Shown: positions 52,610-60,370 of the stretch, piece by piece
How the letters are laid out: each line of letters starts with the position of its first letter
Position numbering within the stretch: the first letter of the stretch is position 1
Origin: Thermoplasmata archaeon
GTDB lineage: Archaea; Thermoplasmatota; Thermoplasmata; Lutacidiplasmatales; UBA184
Length of the DNA stretch: 64,000 bases
Reading direction: 5' to 3'
Assembly (NCBI GenBank): GCA_022750115.1
Contig: JAKIWI010000004.1
Coordinates: forward strand, 1 to 64,000
The notes under the pieces: generated by a model
Database searches by the model: none
Seen by the model: only the letters and a program-made list of their open reading frames with translations
Told to the model about the DNA's origin: nothing
Program-made: the position numbers and the translations under genes

Positions 52610-53261
52610 CGCCGACCCGTCGGACCGCCGTCGCCTTCGCGAGCAGCGTCACGCGGCGGCCCGGTACCAGTCGGAGCGCGCGAACCGACTCGTTCGTCAG
52701 TGCCACGGTCAGCCGCCGCGGCCCCACCCGCACGAGCAGTTCGCGGCGTCCCGACCGGTCGCGGGCCGGCGGGGCCCGCACCCGTTCGACGGTCCCTTCC
52801 CACGCATTGCGGGCGCTCGAGCGGGTCGGGTGCAGCAGAACCACGATCGACTCCGGGTCGATGCGGACCGCCACGCGCTCGCCGTCGCGCGCGGCGAAGG
52901 CGACCGCGGCGGCAAACCCGTCGCGCGCCACCACGCGCGGTTCCGGGTCCCGGCGGAACGTTCCGACGAACCCCTGGTGGCGCGGAGGCCGACCCGGCGA
53001 CGGCCAGGCGACCGCCTCCGACCCGCCGCTCACGACCGAGCGACCGCGCCGGGTGAGCCCGGTCCGGCCGCCGTCCGCTCCTCCGCGCTGCGCCGCGACC
53101 ACGGGACCGCTCATCCGGCGGCGCAGCCGCTCGAGCCGGTAGACTGCCCGGTCCCGCGAGATCCCGATCGACCGCGCCGCCGCAACGACGGAGCCGGACC
53201 GCTCGACGGCGACGAGGAGCTCCACGTCGAGGGGTGTGACGACCAGATCTCGTTGGCTCAC
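52584..53261 (-). CDS. ModE-like molybdate/tungstate regulator (wHTH + TOBE)
   Basis: A 225-residue protein. Residues 1-65 are a LysR/ModE-type winged helix ([36 protein letters not shown]). The C-terminal part ([40 protein letters not shown]) is a TOBE/MOP oxyanion-binding domain; the middle ([15 protein letters not shown]) may be another. It probably represses the adjacent transporter when oxyanion is plentiful. GTG 53261 overlaps the ModC stop as GTGA. Confidence 0.85.
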   Translation of the reverse strand: MSQRDLVVTPLDVELLVAVERSGSVVAAARSIGISRDRAVYRLERLRRRMSGPVVAAQRGGADGGRTGLTRRGRSVVSGGSEAVAWPSPGRPPRHQGFVGTFRRDPEPRVVARDGFAAAVAFAARDGERVAVRIDPESIVVLLHPTRSSARNAWEGTVERVRAPPARDRSGRRELLVRVGPRRLTVALTNESVRALRLVPGRRVTLLAKATAVRRVGATPGSRPG

Positions 53262-54286
53262 GAACGCACCGTCCCGCTCCCGAGCGGATGCCAACGCTCC
53301 GCATCGACGTCGAAACGAACGGTGTCGCCCGCTTTGGCCCTGCTGCCCTGCGCGCCGCGCGGCATCTGGAGGACGACCGCCAGGCCTTCCGAGCGGGCCA
53401 CGAGCCGATGGCCGTCGGGGTTCGGGATGACCCGCTCGATCGTGGCCGAGTGCGCCCCCGATCCCGCCGGAGCCGGGGGGAACGGCGCCGCGCCGACCCC
53501 CGCGGAACCGGAGAGGGCGAGGAGTTCTCGAGACAGCGCGGACCCTGCGGCGAGTGCCTCGAGCGTCTCTCGCTCGAAGACGTTCGCGTAGCCGACGAAT
53601 CGGCCGACGAACGAGTCCGAGGGCGACTCGACGAGGCGCTCCGCCGACCCCGAGAACGTCGCCCGGCCCCCATCGAGGACGAGGAACCGGTCCGCGAGCG
53701 AGAACCCGAGGGCCGAATCGTGGGTCACGAGCAGCACGGGGAAACGGGCCGTGCGGCGCAGCTCCCCGAGGGCTTCGAGGAGGTCTCCGCGGGACTCCAC
53801 ATCCAGAGCACCGAGCGGCTCGTCCCACAAGAGGATCGACGGCTCGGCGAGGGTCGCCCGCGCGACGGCGACGCGTTCCCGCTGCCCCTCGCTGAGCGTG
53901 CGGGGGGAGCGGTCGAGGAACTCGGAGATCCCGAACCGTTCGGCGGCGACGCGGATCGCCGCGCCCTCGGTGTCGCCCCGCACGTGGCGGGGGAACGCGA
54001 GATTCGCGCGAACGGTGCGGTCGGGAAACAGTCCGAGGCCGGCGGGGACGTACACCGCTCGCCGTCGCTCGGGTGGGAGGCGTCCGACATCCTCGTCGTC
54101 GCGCCGGATGCGGCCCGCGTCCGTCGGAAGGAACCCGGCGATCGCCCGCAGGAGCGTCGTCTTTCCCGAGCCGGAGCGGCCGATCACCGCGAGCGTCTCG
54201 CCCGGGCGCAGCGTGAGGTCGATCGGCCCGAGGGAGAACCCGCCCTGGGAGACCGACAATCCCTCGACGGCCCAGTTCGAGGTCAT
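53258..54286 (-). CDS. Molybdate/tungstate ABC transporter ATPase
   Basis: A 342-residue ATPase of the ModC/WtpC type. Walker A GRSGSGKTT is near 37, the signature LSEGQRERV near 130 (Gly to Glu change from LSGGQ), Walker B ILLWDEPLGALD near 152 and the His switch VTHD near 185. A C-terminal TOBE domain (about 260-342) senses oxyanion. ATG 54286 overlaps the permease stop by ATGA. Confidence 0.93.
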   Translation of the reverse strand: MTSNWAVEGLSVSQGGFSLGPIDLTLRPGETLAVIGRSGSGKTTLLRAIAGFLPTDAGRIRRDDEDVGRLPPERRRAVYVPAGLGLFPDRTVRANLAFPRHVRGDTEGAAIRVAAERFGISEFLDRSPRTLSEGQRERVAVARATLAEPSILLWDEPLGALDVESRGDLLEALGELRRTARFPVLLVTHDSALGFSLADRFLVLDGGRATFSGSAERLVESPSDSFVGRFVGYANVFERETLEALAAGSALSRELLALSGSAGVGAAPFPPAPAGSGAHSATIERVIPNPDGHRLVARSEGLAVVLQMPRGAQGSRAKAGDTVRFDVDAERWHPLGSGTVRS

Positions 54287-55134
54287 CCCGGGAGCCTCCG
54301 ACCGACCCAGGGCAGCCGACCGGAGCGCTCGAGCGCCCGGACGACAACGAACAGCGCCAACGCCCCGAGGACGAACAGCGAGGCGACGCTCGCCGCCCCG
54401 GTCGTGTCGCCGATCTGGTAGAGGTTGTAAATGTACACGGAGGCCGGGGTCGTGACCGGCCCGTTGTAGAACGGCGACGGGTAGACCACGTACGCGACGA
54501 TGAGGAAGCCGCCGATCTCGCTCACGGACCGGGCCCAACTGAGGACGCCCCCGGCCACGATGCCGCGCAGGGCGAGCGGGAGCGTCACCCGGAGGAACGT
54601 GGCCGAAGGGCTCGCTCCGAGCGAGCGGGCCGCCTCCACGAGCCGTTCATCGACCGAGCGGAATGCGAGCTGGCTCGCGACGACGGTGTAGGGCGCGCTC
54701 ACGTAGACCATCACGAGCACCACGCCGCCGATCGTGCTGAGCACGGGGAACCCCGCCGCGATCGCCGCCCGGCCGAGAGGAGCGTTGGGGGCGAAGAGGA
54801 AGAACAATGCGAGCCCCGCGATCAGATGCGGGACGACCACGGGGAGCGTGACGAACGCCTCGACGACGGAGCGGCCGGGGAACGAGCGGCCGGCGAGGAG
54901 GTAGCCGAGCGGCACGCCGAGGAGCAGGGTGATCGCGAGGGCGAACGTCGAGGCGAGGGCCGTGAAGGAGAACGCCGCGCGGACGCCGGACTGGTTCGCC
55001 GCGTCGAGGATCTGGGAGGGCGGGGCGAAGGTGAGCAGCGCAACGATCGGGACGACGAACAGGAGCAGCAGCGAACCGCCGAGGACGGCGGCGACGACCC
55101 GGCCGCGGGAGAACGAGCGGGTCGCGCCGCTCAT
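54283..55134 (-). CDS. Molybdate/tungstate ABC transporter permease
   Basis: A 283-residue permease of the ModB/WtpB type with six helices and the EAA loop EAARSLGASPSATFLRVTLPLALRGI. It carries molybdate or tungstate for molybdo- or tungstopterin enzymes. ATG 55134 overlaps the binding-protein stop by ATGA. Confidence 0.93.
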   Translation of the reverse strand: MSGATRSFSRGRVVAAVLGGSLLLLFVVPIVALLTFAPPSQILDAANQSGVRAAFSFTALASTFALAITLLLGVPLGYLLAGRSFPGRSVVEAFVTLPVVVPHLIAGLALFFLFAPNAPLGRAAIAAGFPVLSTIGGVVLVMVYVSAPYTVVASQLAFRSVDERLVEAARSLGASPSATFLRVTLPLALRGIVAGGVLSWARSVSEIGGFLIVAYVVYPSPFYNGPVTTPASVYIYNLYQIGDTTGAASVASLFVLGALALFVVVRALERSGRLPWVGRRLPG

Positions 55135-56216
55135 GCCACCGGCGGGAGCCCGGACGGTAAGACGGTGACGTCCGGCGGCAGGGCCGTCGGGACGTTGCTC
55201 GGATGGTCCGACCAGCCCGGCGAGATGGGGGTGAAGCCGTTCGCGGCGAGCATCACCTGGCCGGCGGGCGTGAACAGGAGCGCGATGAACGACGCGCCGA
55301 GCGACGGGTTCGGGGCGTTCAACGGGACGGTGACGGAGAAGGCGACCGGCGCGCCGTGGATCACCACGGGCCCAGACGACCCGATGATCGTCGTCGACGC
55401 CATCCCGTAGGTCGAGACGTCGGCGGCGTCGAGGTTACCGAGCCCGACGTTCGCCGACATGTTGACGTAGGAAAGGTGGTGGGCGACCGCGTACGACCGG
55501 TAGGTGATGAACGACGAGACCACATGGGTCGAAAGGAGCGTCGCGACCATGGTCTCGGGCTCGACCCGGGTCGAGGCCGGGTTCGCGACCGCGGGCGCCC
55601 CCGGGGCGCCCGAGAAGAAGTGACCGTAGACCGACGACAGATTGCCCCCCGTCGCGAGGCCTTCCAACTGGAGCGAAAAGATCTCGTTGTAGCCGTTGGG
55701 GTCGGTCGAGGCGTTCGCGACCCCCATCTTCAGTCCCGGTTGCTCGACCTTGGTCGCCCAGTTGGTCGCGTTGATTCCGATGAGCGAAGCGTTGCTCGAG
55801 TCGTAGGTCAGGACCTCGGGCGTCGTGCCGAAGATGACCTCGTAATTCGCGTACGTCGGCTCGAGGATCTGCGGGATGAGTCGGTAGTCGGCGGCGGCAG
55901 CGACGTCGAACGTCTGGTGGAGGCTCGCGATCGCGCCCAGGGCGAGCAGGCTCCCCTCGTACTGCTGGGAGGCGAGAGGGGCGGAGATGCCGGGCGTCGT
56001 GTTGACGAGGAGGCTCGCCATCTGGGGGAAGTAGGTTCCCAGGGTGCCCGCCCCCACAATCGAGAGCGTGTCGTTCTTGGTCGCCGCGTTCTGTTGGGCC
56101 GCCCGCGGGGAGAGTTCGTAGCCGACCGCCACACCGACGGCGGCGGCGACGAGGACCAGGATCACGGCGACAACGACGGAGACACTCGATGCCATCGATG
56201 TGGCGAATCGCCCCAT
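55131..56216 (-). CDS. Molybdate/tungstate-binding protein (WtpA-like)
   Basis: A 361-residue lipid- or helix-anchored solute-binding protein. Residues 9-32 are a membrane anchor; the mature domain has LSIVGAGTLGTYF, FDVAAAADYRLIP and GVANASTDPNGY, typical of WtpA/ModA. The next two genes are the permease and ATPase. TTTAAG at about 56220-56225 sits too close to ATG 56216 for a start there; an in-frame ATG at 56195 is 26 bp away and would give a leaderless start (MASSVSVVV), so the true start may be 56195. Confidence 0.88.
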   Translation of the reverse strand: MGRFATSMASSVSVVVAVILVLVAAAVGVAVGYELSPRAAQQNAATKNDTLSIVGAGTLGTYFPQMASLLVNTTPGISAPLASQQYEGSLLALGAIASLHQTFDVAAAADYRLIPQILEPTYANYEVIFGTTPEVLTYDSSNASLIGINATNWATKVEQPGLKMGVANASTDPNGYNEIFSLQLEGLATGGNLSSVYGHFFSGAPGAPAVANPASTRVEPETMVATLLSTHVVSSFITYRSYAVAHHLSYVNMSANVGLGNLDAADVSTYGMASTTIIGSSGPVVIHGAPVAFSVTVPLNAPNPSLGASFIALLFTPAGQVMLAANGFTPISPGWSDHPSNVPTALPPDVTVLPSGLPPVA

Positions 56217-56219
56217 CGC

Positions 56220-56690
56220 TTAAACTTTCGGGCGCGCGATGAGCGGACCCGCCCGCTCGCGTGGGGCGTAGCGCCACCAGGCGACGCCGACGACGGAGCG
56301 AAGGGGGACCGGACCGAACGTCCGACTGTCGCGGCTGACGGTCGGACCGTCCGAGACCACGTACACCGTCCCCCCCGGGAGATCGCACTGGTCGATCGCG
56401 TCGGGGGGAGGCACCTCGAGGGAGCCGGCACTCCGGACGTCGACCCCCGCACGGACGACGTAGACCGTCGCTGGCCCCACCGCGGCAGTTCGTTTGACCA
56501 GCCAGCGGCGTTCCGGTCCCGGATCGGGGAGTACCACGATCATGCCGGGGGCAACTGCCGCCCCGTGAGGGTCGACCCACAATCGGTCGCCGGGCAGCAG
56601 TGTGGGACGCATGCTGTCGTCCTCGACCACGACCCGGAGGCTCCGCCACCGTCGAAGGAACGGCGCGCGCGCACCGCCGTTCGTCGCCAC
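56220..56690 (-). CDS. sodX: Nickel-SOD maturation protease (S26-type)
   Basis: A 156-residue serine peptidase of the signal-peptidase fold. The catalytic Ser is in EDDSMRPTLLPGDRLWV and the Lys in RRWLVKRTAAVGP; the third conserved box is VVSDGPTVSRDSRTFGPV. No membrane helix is clear at the N-terminus, unlike true signal peptidase. It is adjacent and divergent to the Ni-SOD gene, the arrangement seen for SodX, which cuts the SOD propeptide to expose the nickel-binding His1. GTG 56690 or a GTG at 56630 may be the start. Confidence 0.85.
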   Translation of the reverse strand: MATNGGARAPFLRRWRSLRVVVEDDSMRPTLLPGDRLWVDPHGAAVAPGMIVVLPDPGPERRWLVKRTAAVGPATVYVVRAGVDVRSAGSLEVPPPDAIDQCDLPGGTVYVVSDGPTVSRDSRTFGPVPLRSVVGVAWWRYAPRERAGPLIARPKV

Positions 56691-56691
56691 C

Positions 56692-56697
56692 TTTATG
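56692..56697 (+). promoter_or_regulatory. TATA box of sodN
   Basis: TTTATG is centred 26 bp upstream of the ATG at 56721, giving a leaderless sodN. The 30-bp gap between sodX and sodN leaves room for one element only. Confidence 0.6.
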
Positions 56698-56720
56698 CGA
56701 CTCCCCGAGTTCGTGCGCGC

Positions 56721-57242
56721 ATGTCCGAACTCCGTCTCCGTGAGGCGATCATCGACGCCGTCCTACCACCCCGGGTCGTCCGAGCGCACTGCGACATCCC
56801 GTGCGGCATTTATGACCCCCACGAGGCGCAGATCGCCGCGCTGACCGTCGTTCGGATGGACCAGCTCATCGCCGAGCTGCCGAAGCCGGCCGCCGGCGCG
56901 AAGCCGGAGGAGATGGAGGCGTACGGGGCGAAGCTCGCGCGCTACACCGCCGTGAAGGAGACCCACTCGGAACGTGTCAAGTCGGAGCTCCGCATCCTCT
57001 GGGGCGACTACTTCACCGCCGACCACGCGAAGACGTTCCCGAGCCTCCACGAGACGTTCTGGACCGCCATGAAGGCGGCCTCCAAGGCCCGTCAAGGGAC
57101 CAACCTCGCCGACGCCCAGGAGCTCAGCAAGAAGGTCCAGGAGATCGCCGAGATCTTCTGGAAGTCGAAGGGCGCGAAGACGACGCGCGTCCCGTCCATG
57201 CAAAAGCCCGGCGGCGAGATGATTTACCCGGCGCCGGCGTGA
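56721..57242 (+). CDS. sodN: Nickel superoxide dismutase precursor
   Basis: A 173-residue precursor. The nickel hook HCDIPCGIYDP starts at His23, so cleavage after residue 22 would expose His1, Cys2 and Cys6. The helical rest (HSERVKSELRILWGDYF, FPSLHETFWTAMKAASKA, EIAEIFWKSKGA) matches Ni-SOD, with a 20-residue tail beyond the bacterial end. It destroys superoxide. Ni-SOD is mainly bacterial and rare in archaea. ATG 56721 is set by the TATA box. Confidence 0.93.
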   Translation: MSELRLREAIIDAVLPPRVVRAHCDIPCGIYDPHEAQIAALTVVRMDQLIAELPKPAAGAKPEEMEAYGAKLARYTAVKETHSERVKSELRILWGDYFTADHAKTFPSLHETFWTAMKAASKARQGTNLADAQELSKKVQEIAEIFWKSKGAKTTRVPSMQKPGGEMIYPAPA

Positions 57243-57297
57243 CGCCGACCGGCCGATCGCACCCCCTTCCCCGCGGCATCCCCGCGCGAGGGCCGGA

Positions 57298-58827
57298 GTG
57301 ACCGAAAGCCTCTCGATCGACGGCCGGTCGCTCACCCTCGAGCAGTTCCTCTCCGTCGTCCGCGGCCACACGACCGTCTCGCTGACGGCCGAGGCACGCG
57401 CGGCGATCGTCGCGAGCCGTGCCGTCGTCGACGCGGCGGTCCACCGGGAGCGGCCGGTCTACGGGGTCACCACCGGTTTCGGGCAGCTGTCCGACCGAAT
57501 CGTCCCCGCGGAGCACGCCATCGCGCTCCAGCTCTCTCTCGTCCGGAGCCACGCGAGCGGCGCCGGAGAACCTCTCGCCGAGGACGTCGTACGCGGTCTC
57601 CTCCTGCTCCGCGCGAATTCCCTCGCCCGCGGCCACTCCGGCGTCCGACCCATCGTGGTCGAGAGTCTGGTTGCGCTCCTGAACCGCGGTCTGACCCCGT
57701 TCGTACCGTCGCAGGGCTCCGTCGGAGCTTCGGGGGACCTCGCTCCGCTCGCCCACGTTGCCCTCGCCCTGATCGGCGAGGGCGAGTTCCTCCAGCGGGA
57801 CGGTCGACGCGAGTCCGCGGGGCCGATTCTGGTCGACCACGGCCTCGCCCCTCTCGAGCTCCGGGAGAAGGAAGGAGTCGCCCTGATCAACGGCACCTCG
57901 CTGATGGGAGCCTACCTCGCGCTCGGAGTGGCGGACGCGAACGAACTGTTCGAGGCCGCGCTGATCGCGGCCGCGGTCTCGTTCGATGCCCTTGAGGGGA
58001 ATCCGGAGTCCCTCGACGACCGGCTCGGCGAGCTTCGCAACTTCCCCGAGCAGCGCGCCGTCGCGGCGTCGCTCCGCCGGCTCCTCGCCGGCAGCCAGCT
58101 CTCCGGGCCTCGGGGAACCTACCGCGGTCAGGACCCGTACACCCTCCGCTGCCTTCCGCAGGTCCTCGGAGCGACCCGCCTCGCGATCGACCTCGCACGG
58201 CGCATTGCCGACGCCGAGCTGAACGCCGTCAGTGACAACCCGGTCATCTTCCCGCCCGACGACTTCGTGAGCGGCGGCAACTTCCACGGCGAGAACCTCG
58301 CCTTCGCCCTCGACACCCTCGCGATCGGGCTCGCTCCCCTCGCCGGGTTTTCCGAACGCCGGATCGCCCGCCTCGTGAACCCCGCCCTCAACCGCGGCCT
58401 CCCCGCCTTCCTCGCGCCGACGCCCGGGCTCACCTCGGGCCTGATGATCCCGCAGTACCTCGCCGCGGCGCTCGTGAACGAGAACGCCTCGCTCGCCCAC
58501 CCGGCGACCGCCACGAGCCTATCGACGTCCGCCGACCAGGAGGACTTCGTCAGCATGGGTGCCTGGGCCGGGGCAAAGCTCCACCGTCTGCTCGCGAACG
58601 CCCGCACGGTGGTGGCGGTCGAGCTGATCGTCGCCGCTCAGGCGCTCGAGCTGCGACGCCCCAAGTCGGGCGGGACGGGAAGCGAGGCCGCGCTGCGGGC
58701 CATTCGCGAGCTCGTGGCCCCGTGGGCTGCCGACCGTTCGCCCTCCCCCGACATCGAGCGGGTCAGGAAGGCGGTCGCCGACGGCTCGCTGGTCCGGAAG
58801 GTCCGGGCCGCTTCGATGTCGACCTAG
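57298..58827 (+). CDS. hutH: Histidine ammonia-lyase
   Basis: A 509-residue MIO enzyme that deaminates histidine to urocanate. The MIO-forming Ala-Ser-Gly lies in GSVGASGDLAPLAH near residue 145; YGVTTGFGQLSD and the SH pair in VRSHASGAGEPL favour histidine over tyrosine. GTG 57298 is the start. No hutU, hutI or hutG is nearby. The stop shares CTAG with the convergent zinc-ribbon gene. Confidence 0.92.
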   Translation: MTESLSIDGRSLTLEQFLSVVRGHTTVSLTAEARAAIVASRAVVDAAVHRERPVYGVTTGFGQLSDRIVPAEHAIALQLSLVRSHASGAGEPLAEDVVRGLLLLRANSLARGHSGVRPIVVESLVALLNRGLTPFVPSQGSVGASGDLAPLAHVALALIGEGEFLQRDGRRESAGPILVDHGLAPLELREKEGVALINGTSLMGAYLALGVADANELFEAALIAAAVSFDALEGNPESLDDRLGELRNFPEQRAVAASLRRLLAGSQLSGPRGTYRGQDPYTLRCLPQVLGATRLAIDLARRIADAELNAVSDNPVIFPPDDFVSGGNFHGENLAFALDTLAIGLAPLAGFSERRIARLVNPALNRGLPAFLAPTPGLTSGLMIPQYLAAALVNENASLAHPATATSLSTSADQEDFVSMGAWAGAKLHRLLANARTVVAVELIVAAQALELRRPKSGGTGSEAALRAIRELVAPWAADRSPSPDIERVRKAVADGSLVRKVRAASMST

Positions 58828-59546
58828 GCCGCCGGCGGCGCGAGCGTTCGGCCCGCGTCCTTCGGAACGCCGTTCTCCCCGACGAACTTGACCGACTCGC
58901 CGCACGCCGAGCATCGGTACTTCCCGACGCCGTCGTGGCGCAGGGCGGCGCGGCATCGGGGGCACGGGATTGGACTGGCCGTCGCCCACGCCGCGAACAT
59001 CTCCTGGGACTTCCGGTCGGAGACGGCGTGGCCCGTGCTCGTTTCCACCGTCGGAGCCCCCGTCGAAGCGGGCGTGGCGGGGGGTTTGGGCCCCGAGGGG
59101 AGCGGGGGGAGCGCCGTCGACGAGTGGGCGGAAGCGAGGCGACCGCACGACGGGCAGAACAGTCCCGAGCCGGTCCCCGTCGGCTCCATCGGGGTGCCGC
59201 AGGAACGGCAGTTGACGACCTCCCAGCGGGATCGCGGCGGCGCGGCGACCGGCCCAGGGGCCTCGGCGGCGGGTGCCGCCATCGCGGCGGTGGAAGCGTC
59301 CCCCGGAGCGGAGGCGACCGGCGGCGACGGGGGGACGCCCAGGAGCCGGATGCTGCGCGAGAGCGGCTCGAAGGCGACGCGCATCGGTTCGAGGCGCTCC
59401 CACTCGCGGACCGTCCGCTCGACGCGCCGCTCGTTCCACGTCAGGGCGGCCGCCAGGCCGGCGACGGTCGTGGAACGCCCGAGATGGGGCAGGGTGGCGC
59501 GAAGTTGGTCGAGGTCGTGCGAACGGGAGCCGAACGGAAACCGCAT
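58824..59546 (-). CDS. Winged-helix + double zinc-ribbon protein
   Basis: A 240-residue protein. Residues 10-60 form a small winged-helix-like domain (LRATLPHLGRSTTVAGLAAALTWNERRVERTVREW). After a linker come two zinc ribbons, CRSCGTPMEPTGTGSGLFCPSCG and CPRCRAALRHDGVGKYRCSACG (four CxxC pairs), separated by Pro/Ala linker. Likely DNA- or RNA-associated regulator; target unknown. ATG 59546 has AT-rich AAAAAT at about 59571-59576. Confidence 0.78.
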   Translation of the reverse strand: MRFPFGSRSHDLDQLRATLPHLGRSTTVAGLAAALTWNERRVERTVREWERLEPMRVAFEPLSRSIRLLGVPPSPPVASAPGDASTAAMAAPAAEAPGPVAAPPRSRWEVVNCRSCGTPMEPTGTGSGLFCPSCGRLASAHSSTALPPLPSGPKPPATPASTGAPTVETSTGHAVSDRKSQEMFAAWATASPIPCPRCRAALRHDGVGKYRCSACGESVKFVGENGVPKDAGRTLAPPAA

Positions 59547-59703
59547 CGACGGAGCGGCGGCGTAAGAGACAAAAATGCTACCGTTCGACCGGCACTCGAA
59601 AAGCAAGAGGGAAGGCACCGGTCGTTCGGGCGAGCCTGTTGGACGGTGCCGCTCGCCCTCGCGACCGATGCCCGAGGCCGAAATCCATAACTCCTCTACC
59701 GCC

Positions 59704-59709
59704 TATATA
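59704..59709 (+). promoter_or_regulatory. Strong TATA box in the 59.6 kb intergenic region
   Basis: TATATA predicts transcription from about 59732, leaving a leader of roughly 220 nt before the ATG at 59951. Confidence 0.6.
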
Positions 59710-59868
59710 GTTTGGCCGTCCTCCGGAGGGTGGGCGATGGAGGTCCCAGAGCGCCGATCCGTGTCGCGTGGACCCCGAAACGTGCGACTCGACCGATGGG
59801 ATTGACTAGGGGGACCGAGGCTGGGACGGTTTGGAAGGGCGAGCGACCGGTCCGAATCCGTGCCTGCC

Positions 59869-59923
59869 GGGGCGGCGAAGCCGTCCCGAATCCCCACCGG
59901 GTGGGGAGCGGCCCGGCGGCCGC
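59869..59923 (+). other. Three tandem stable RNA hairpins in a long leader
   Basis: The 404-bp space 59547-59950 has no gene. Within it, three adjacent inverted repeats can fold in RNA: GGGGCGGC-GAA-GCCGUCCC (59869-59887), UCCCCAC-CGG-GUGGGGA (59891-59907) and GCGGCC-CGGC-GGCCGC (59908-59923). They lie 28 bp upstream of the receiver gene and could be a regulatory leader or the end of a small RNA. No RNase P, snoRNA or riboswitch family is recognised. Confidence 0.55.
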
Positions 59924-59950
59924 CGAGCGTTTGGGCTTCCGTGAGCCGAC

Positions 59951-60346
59951 ATGCCAACCGTAGCCATCGTGGGCGGTAGCCGTGAAGTCCGATTGCTGAT
60001 CAAGGGCCTATTGCGTCTCCATCATCACACCGTGGTGGCCGAGGGCGCCTCCTTCGATGTCCTGAACGGACTCGCGGCCGATGCGTTCCCCGAGGTGATC
60101 GTGGTCGATTTCGACCCGACGGAGCCCAGCCGGATCGAGGCCGTCCGGGTCGCCCGGAAGGCGCACCCGGCCTGCCGATTCGTCCTCCTGACTCCCGGGA
60201 GTGGTCCCGGCGCCCGGGAAGCGGCCCGTTCCGCGGGCGCGAACGCGATCGTCGGTCGACCGTTCGCCGTCCGGGAGCTGATCGAGGCCGTGTCCCCGGG
60301 CAGCGGGTCGCCGCCCCCCTCCAGCGGGCCCCCCCCGCAGCCGTAA
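59951..60346 (+). CDS. Degenerate response-regulator receiver protein
   Basis: A 131-residue stand-alone CheY-like domain. The phosphoacceptor strand VIVVDFD and the Thr in LLTPG are kept, but the acidic pair at the N-terminus is replaced by VGGSREVR and the conserved Lys by Arg (GRPFAVRELIEAV). Phosphorylation is therefore doubtful. A Ser/Pro-rich tail ends the protein. No kinase is nearby. ATG 59951 lies at the end of the structured leader; the oxidase starts 24 bp downstream. Confidence 0.8.
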   Translation: MPTVAIVGGSREVRLLIKGLLRLHHHTVVAEGASFDVLNGLAADAFPEVIVVDFDPTEPSRIEAVRVARKAHPACRFVLLTPGSGPGAREAARSAGANAIVGRPFAVRELIEAVSPGSGSPPPSSGPPPQP

Positions 60347-60370
60347 GCCCGCGTCCGGATTCCCCCGGTC

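Noticed and set aside
56220-56690. General signal peptidase I
   Set aside because: It lacks a clear membrane anchor and sits divergent to Ni-SOD, the normal context of the SOD maturation protease.
59547-59950. RNase P RNA or a box C/D guide RNA
   Set aside because: The conserved RNase P cores and the C and D boxes with proper spacing were not found.
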